Below are positions 58,530 to 64,000 of a stretch of DNA of 64,000 nucleotides, in pieces. Each line of letters starts with the position of its first letter. Position 1 is the first letter of the stretch. Location of the stretch: contig NC_064036.1 of assembly GCF_932526225.1 (NCBI RefSeq), positions 13,509,181-13,573,180 of the forward strand. The letters are read 5' to 3'. Source of the DNA: Nematostella vectensis. Lineage: Eukaryota; Cnidaria; Anthozoa; Actiniaria; Edwardsiidae. The notes beneath the pieces were generated by a model that worked only from the letters and a program-made list of their open reading frames with translations, was not told the origin of the DNA and did no database searches. The translations under genes were made by a program, and so were the position numbers.

Positions 58530-58850
58530 CATCATAATCATCATCATCATCATCATCACAGTACCATGAACAACAACATGCATATCATTAGGATTATCGC
58601 GATAAGCATCCATGATTAATTTCGTCATCATCATCATCATTATTATCTTAATCATCATCATCATATCCATCGTTAACGTCGTTGTCATTGTAGCCATCTT
58701 CAAAACACTATCATTTTTATCGATAAGCATCCATGATTAATTTCGTCATCGTCATCATCATTATTATCTTAATCATCATCATCCATATCCATCGTTATCG
58801 TCGTTGTCATCATAACCATTGTCAAATCACTATCATTTTTATCATTTAAG
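58530..58850. repeat. ATC-rich microsatellite with a 121-bp tandem duplication
   Basis: tcatcatcatc runs surround two copies of a 121-bp unit starting gataagcatccatgattaat at about 58601 and 58722. The copies differ by a few substitutions. Located just downstream of the first ShKT gene. Confidence 0.85.
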
Positions 58851-59408
58851 TACACCTGCTAACAACATCGTCTTCGTGTTTGAAAGAAGAAACTGTTTTC
58901 ACTTCTTACTTGGTTCTATCTTAAAACATTCTTGCCTTCTTTCAGGTTGATCCATGACACTTTAGAGAGAAGCACAACCGCATACGCAGGGACCAAATAA
59001 AGCCTCGATATCAACTACCAGAACATAGATCAGCGGAAGCGGAGTGCAGGGGGGTGTTGCGAACGCACAACAACGGTAGAAAGTGCACTTTCAGTTCTCA
59101 ATAGACATGTTGTTTGTAGACAAAACTATAAAGCATAAGCTAGATCACTCTGGTTTGTCATTAATCGATAAGTCAGTCCATAAGTATTCTAGCCAAATCC
59201 GACAATAAACGTCCCGTGGAGATACTGTAAAGGCGTAAAAAAAATCCCTTTTTGTTCTTTCGGGGGTGGTCTCAGTGTTTATCAGAAAACTCACTCCCCC
59301 CTCCCCAGAAAAATTAGGTCCTTTTTTCGGATTTCGCACCCCCCCTCCCCCCACAAAAAAAATCCTTGGTACGGGCCTGTAGATCCATATAGTCGCATTC
59401 AGTTCAGT
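58851..59408. other. 3' flank of first peptide gene and repetitive C-rich patch
   Basis: A C-rich stretch at about 59284-59357 (cacccccctccccccacaaa) resembles the 6600-6670 and 6890-6915 sequences in style. A tacgggcctg word at its end is typical of repeat edges. No gene recognised. Confidence 0.35.
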
Positions 59409-59760
59409 TTAATGCAGGGCCCGCGGAGCGGGCGTGATCTTGGTATTGCCAACTCTTTGGCCATAACTGACCGCGGAGCCGCGGCGGCCGGAGGCCGTCG
59501 CCGCGAAGGGCCTACGGCCCGAGCCCCAGTAGGGGGGTTCGGGGGGGTTCTCCCCCCGAGAAAATTTCGAAAAATGGCACTGATTTTCGCTTAACTCGAG
59601 CACTTTCTGAGGGTTCTAGCGACATCTGAAATGATGCTTATTTGCTTATTTACGGCGGAGTGATTTCTCATTCATGTATGTCTTTCCTCTCGCCGATTTC
59701 TGGTATTGCTCGGGCAATACCGGCAATACCGGTTCCGCGGTCCCTGTAATGTGACTTTTA
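59409..59760. mobile_element. GC-rich repetitive element, type unknown
   Basis: Sharp GC peak (gcccgcggagcgggcg, gccgcggcggccggaggccg) in AT-rich surroundings, with several internal palindromes, then a gggggttcgggggggttctc tract. At about 59702-59735 attgctcgggcaataccggc adds another palindrome. Both strands stay open for about 60 codons because of base composition. It looks like a repeat insertion or CpG-rich element; I cannot assign a class. Confidence 0.4.
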
Positions 59761-59829
59761 CCTCATTTTGCAACACATTTTGGTTTACAATAATAGGCGA
59801 GTGAATATGACTGTAAAATAGAAAACATT

Positions 59830-60089
<260 letters not shown>

Positions 60090-60171
<82 letters not shown>
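60090..60171. repeat. (AT)n microsatellite, about 82 bp
   Basis: Uninterrupted alternating AT on the far side of the Penelope-like fragment. Confidence 0.95.
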
Positions 60172-60174
<3 letters not shown>

Positions 60175-60387
60175 TTGTTAGAACCAAAGAAGCATCTTGA
60201 CCACAAGAAACGAAATGTGCATCGTCTAACCATTCTTGTCACGCCCGTAACACTTTGCCCTTCAACCTGAAAGAAGCAACAGAGATTGTAATTTAGTCAA
60301 ATACACACATGGATCAGTGCTGTTGTCGCTCGCATCGAAATATTATTGGGGAGGCATAGTACAGAAACAGTAAGAAAATATTTGGGG

Positions 60388-60490
60388 GCACGGCCACTCC
60401 CCTACTGGGCATTTTGTGATATATATTATTTAAATATTTGAGGGGGGGGACGCGCCCCTAGTGCCCCACCCCGTGTTACGGCCCTATGGA
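60388..60490. mobile_element. Repeat related to the 13.1-kb element
   Basis: On the minus strand it starts tagggccgtaacacggggtg and continues gggcactaggggcgcg, matching the start of the 13090 element (agggccgtagcagggggtgg, gggcactgggggcatg). Both then become AT-rich (aaatatttaaat, caatatttata). About 100 bp; edges uncertain. Confidence 0.55.
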
Positions 60491-60954
60491 TACATACTAT
60501 TTCTATACCTATACACCCATTTCAAATAAGGTTTGACAATAGGAAAGTGGCCCAAGTAGGTTGGATAAACAATGTCGTTTTCTTGTAAAAAAAGGGGGTT
60601 CATTTACTATATGCGCCTTGCTTGAGACTTAATGGATTCTCTGACTGTTATAAACGCATATAATAGTTGCATTCTCCATAGTTATTTGTTTCGGGACTCG
60701 CAGTTTTTCATTTCCTTAAAGTCAAACTTAATTGAAATAGGTGTATAAAACAACAAAGATTGTAATTTTGGTCATGGATACACACATGGATACATCCCCA
60801 TCCTTTACCATTCAATTACCTTCATCTGAGGAAATTTGTTTTTACTACGGGAAACTTTGCGGGGAAGCGGGATGGCCCTGAGTTTAAGTTATGGCTTGAA
60901 ATCTCTAAGAGGAAATTTTTTTATAACGATTTGTAAATCGTTAACGCTTATAAT

Positions 60955-61883
60955 CTATAGGATATACTTACATTTATTACAAGATTTCTTGCACATATAT
61001 ATGTATTCCTCTGTACAATCGCTAACAAACAGTTGAATGGAATAACAATAGTATTGATCCGCTCGATCAAAGCAGTCAGATGCTTCTTTATTCTCTGATA
61101 AATCTGAAACCGCGACCAACAAGAAGCAAAATTAGGATCCAATTGTGGTCATTTACTGTCGAATCCGTTGTATCGCGACGCCCCATTTTTTTTTCTGTTC
61201 CGCAAGTCAAATTATTCTAAGCCAATCAGATTCTTGACATCTCTCGCCTAGTGGAGTTGCCTGGCTTTCTGTCGCGACACTGTCTGGTTTTTATCCAGAG
61301 GATAGCCAGGGAAGTACACAAAGCGAGACTCTGATTGGCTCAGAATGGTTTTACTGACGGATAGATAGGGAGGGGGGGTTGGCTATCCATAGCAAAGAAT
61401 AATCATAAAGCGACCCAATAGCTTGCAGATTGCAAGCCACAAATTTATTATCATTGCCCTTTTTAGAAACCCCTGCAATTATAATGTAATACGTTTTCAA
61501 AAAGGGGGGGGATTTTTTGCTCTCCATAGCAAAGAATATTCATAAAAGCGATCCGATAGATTGCAAGCCACAAATTTATTATCATTACCCTTTTTAGGAC
61601 CCCCTGCAATTATAATGTAACACGTTTTCAAGAATATCAATCATTTCAATTGATGAAGAGGATACATCCATCAGTATTTTCGTTCTTAACAGGTAAATGG
61701 TGATCAGCGACTGTTTAATGATTATCACATTGCTCTTTGTATGACAAAATAAAAGTAAAAAAAAAAAAAGCTACCTTTCTCAAGATAAGCTTGCTCATGA
61801 ATCCCGAGACTTTTCCCATGGCAACTGGAGAAGCAGAGCATCACCATCATGACTAGGGTGAAGACCAAACATTTGCGATCCAT
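60955..61883 (-). CDS. Second secreted cysteine-rich peptide precursor with an ShKT-type domain
   Basis: Two minus-strand exons (61883-61775 and 61103-60955) join in frame to 85 aa. Exon 1 starts at the ATG at 61883 and gives a strong signal peptide (CLVFTLVMMVMLCFSSC) and a short propart. An upstream in-frame ATG would lengthen the N-terminus by 11-12 residues, but it lies outside the signal core. Exon 2 has six Cys spaced 8, 9, 7, 3 and 2, the ShKT order, and stops shortly after the last Cys. There is no dibasic site directly before the first Cys. A GTAAGT lies over the last Cys codon (about 60963-60968), so an alternative splice into a further exon cannot be excluded. The intron holds MITE A copy 3 and a tandem duplication. 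Toxin, defence or developmental roles are all possible. Confidence 0.65.
61152..61362. mobile_element. Inverted-repeat transposon (MITE) family A, copy 3, right end missing
   Basis: tttactgtcgaatccgttgt, then atcgcgacgcccc, taagccaatcaga, tgcctggctttctgtcgcga, gatagccagggaagtacaca and ggttttactgacgga. It ends abruptly and is followed by a tandem duplication instead of the usual right terminus. In the intron of the second ShKT gene. Very close in sequence to copy 2. Confidence 0.75.
61370..61632. repeat. Tandem duplication, period about 130 bp
   Basis: Two units share ccatagcaaagaat, cataaa, attgcaagccacaaatttat, tatcatt and aattataatgtaa, each preceded by a G-rich run (ggggggg). Unit 1 is about 61370-61500 and unit 2 about 61503-61632. 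Confidence 0.85.
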
Positions 61884-63550
61884 GTTTAGCTGTAGGCCAT
61901 AGAACCATGACATCATTAGTGGGATACAAAAATGAGATTGCCAACGGCAGATTCTACATTTTCACAAATTATTTATAGCTGGTCGCTAGTGGATAAAGGC
62001 TGCACAAAATCCATGTATGGTTGGCATGTCACCATGAGGCACGCGCGAGAAATAAACTTAAAATAAAACAGTATGAGAATGAGAGTGCAACGTCCTGTCA
62101 CACGAACCCTTTTAGCTGCCACTTGTCTAGTAAAAGAAATACTTGAAAGTCGCACAGGTTGCGGAAAAAAGCATTTGAGTGAAAAGCAAGTAATAAAAGG
62201 GGTGTCACACCTAAGAAAACGCGCACATGACTAGCAATTTCTTATTCCAGTTCCTGGTAGGTAAATTCCCGTTCTTGTTAACCTAAACCCCCCCCCCCCC
62301 CCCCCCTAGCCCATGGTCCACATCTCTCGATAACACTGACAATATAAATTGATTCCAGAGTCCTGCCAGAGCTGCATGTAAGTTCGTAGTTTATTGTTAA
62401 TTTACCCAGTGTAAAATGAGTCTTTCACATGTGTTTCAACCCCCACTGCATCTAAAATTAATCTTAATTCTGACAATGAATTAGAAAGCAAGCACCATTT
62501 TGTTTTCTATTCACATTTTCGATATTTCAAGATTTCATTAAACCGAAAAACTTTATCCGCTGGATAATTTTTATTCGGGCTTTGTGCAGCCGAATTACGC
62601 CGCTTTGGATAAGTTTTATCCGCTGGAAAAGGATTCTTATCCGGTGGATAAGACTGACCCAGGCTTTGTGCAAATAAAAAACATGTGCGTGCGATGACAT
62701 CGAGGACCGAAGAAACCCACAAAGCTTCAGAATTAATTATTCCTTCCGGTCATTTTAATTGAAATTAAATTCCTTTAGTGTATTTTAAACATGTTTAAAC
62801 AACTAAGAGCGTATATAATGAATGAGCATAACCGACGGTTTATGAATTCCCTTTTTCCGAGCACGAACTTTCTATTTTGGCTCGTATATATCTCCCTTTA
62901 CAGACAGAGAGACAGTTTTATTGGGGTCTTATACAAAAGAGTACATTGACTGGGAATCCCAATAAATTATAACTATATAAGACCTCTACACAACACAATA
63001 ATTATTTGAGTCATGTAGAGATAATACTGTTCCTACGGGAGAAGCATATATAGATGTTTTTTGCGATCGCTTTTTGTATTGAAATATTTTTGCCTGGATA
63101 GTTTATAAGGTAATGGAACGCATCTTGTGTCGTCATTCTACTGAATTTGATCTTTCCGCTTGACTCTCTATATTTTTTTAATGTTTCTCTCTCTCTTTTT
63201 TTTCTTCTGAAAGCTGGCTTTTGGCTCGTACATATCTCCCTTTACAAGGCACCTTTTTAACAACCCCCTCCCTACCCCTCCCCCAAAATAGAAAAGGTAT
63301 AGTGGTCTGGGCGTCTGCTTCAAGCCTGCCGTGACAAGTAACTAAAATATACGCACCGCAAATTCATTAGGCTATTTTCTTTTTCTAATGATGTTGATCT
63401 CAATTGTGCAATTGAGCCGATTACTCCGACAATAAAGTGCGATCACATAAAGATAGCTTTGTAAAAAAATATAGTAGAGATCGATTGCTTCGAAATAAAA
63501 GAATCACAATATTTACAAAAAAAAAAAAAAAAACGGAAATGACATTATGG
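61884..63550. other. Intergenic, repeat-bearing region
   Basis: No gene recognised. Contains a C homopolymer of about 19 bases (62288-62306). A short repeat with ttatccgctgga and gctttgtgca words twice in direct order lies at 62551-62680. A 26-bp word (ttggctcgtatatatctccc and following) is duplicated near 62877 and 63222. An A run lies at about 63518-63533. Confidence 0.45.
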
Positions 63551-63855
63551 CCGATTTCGACGTATCGAGACGCTGCATTTTCAACATCAAACATCGTTTT
63601 TGGCTTTTGGGATTTTTTGTTTCGTCAGTAAAATCATTTTGAGCCAATCAGAGTATCGTTTTGTGCACTTCCCTTGCTTCCCTCTGGACGAAATCCAGAC
63701 AGTGTCGCGACAGAAAGCCGGGCAACTGCACTAGGCGAAGGATGGCAAGAATTTTGATTGGCTTAAATAATTTGACTGGCGGAACAGAAAATCCTAAAAG
63801 CCAAAAACAAATCGATGTTTTCAAAATGCGGCGTCACGATACATCCAAATCGGCT
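63550..63855. mobile_element. Inverted-repeat transposon (MITE) family A, copy 4
   Basis: Left end ggccgatttcgacgtatcga then gacgctgcattttca; right end gttttcaaaatgcggcgtca then cgatacatccaaatcgg. The ends are inverted copies of each other. The interior shares gagccaatcaga, cgacagaaagccgggcaact and actggcggaacagaaaatcc with the other copies. Its outermost bases (gccgattt) differ from those of copies 1-3, suggesting a subfamily. Confidence 0.75.
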
Positions 63856-64000
63856 ATAAATGAAGTAGACCGTAGTACCTCAAGGACGATAACTGCATAA
63901 AGGTTTAAAAGTCAACTTATATGTCGAATTGTTGTAAAAGAATCTAAACCGCAGTTGGCAGTTCTTATTGAGTCTTCGTTTTGGTGAATTTGAAAGATTA
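63856..64000. other. Right edge, nothing recognised
   Basis: About 145 bp of AT-rich sequence with no feature visible. Confidence 0.4.

Overview
The window looks like nuclear DNA of a cnidarian, most likely a sea anemone (Nematostella-like anthozoan). The evidence is AT-rich sequence, vertebrate-like proteins split into many short exons with GT-AG introns, a GABA-B-type receptor, two small secreted ShKT-type cysteine-rich peptides and abundant short inverted-repeat transposons. All gene models were built by eye: protein families were recognised from residue patterns, and exon ends were set by GT/AG sites and checked by reading phase. No database search was possible.

Layout. Bases 1-10.6 kb: the N-terminal 485 codons (20 exons) of RNA polymerase III subunit RPC2 (POLR3B) on the minus strand, running off the left edge. 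A single-exon class A GPCR lies in its leftmost visible intron on the opposite strand. Bases 11.7-15.1 kb: a complete four-exon KLHL2/KLHL3-type BTB-BACK-Kelch gene on the plus strand, head to head with POLR3B. Bases 16.4-17.5 kb: a broken CHAT-domain gene fragment on the minus strand. Bases 18.0-19.7 kb: prefoldin subunit 1 (PFDN1), minus strand, head to head with a FAM185A-like DUF4097 gene (20.1-23.6 kb, plus). Bases 24.9-35.5 kb: a complete 16-exon GABA-B-like class C GPCR on the minus strand, with the 3' end of a non-LTR retrotransposon in one intron.

Bases 35.5-57.8 kb are gene-poor. They hold interspersed inverted-repeat elements, a dense minisatellite (48.6-49.1 kb), a 17-bp tandem array of ETS-like motifs, tandem duplications and a small foldback element with 9-bp flanking direct repeats. 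Bases 57.8-61.9 kb hold two two-exon genes for small secreted ShKT-type peptides on opposite strands. Between them are microsatellites and a Penelope-like fragment carrying a recognisable hammerhead ribozyme. The right end (61-64 kb) contains two more copies of the main inverted-repeat family.

The left half is conserved housekeeping content (Pol III transcription, actin/tubulin folding, ubiquitin ligase adaptor) arranged as two divergent gene pairs. The middle is a neurotransmitter receptor gene. The right is a lineage-specific, repeat-rich region with secreted peptide genes. I see no CRISPR arrays, operons, convincing tRNA genes or rRNA.
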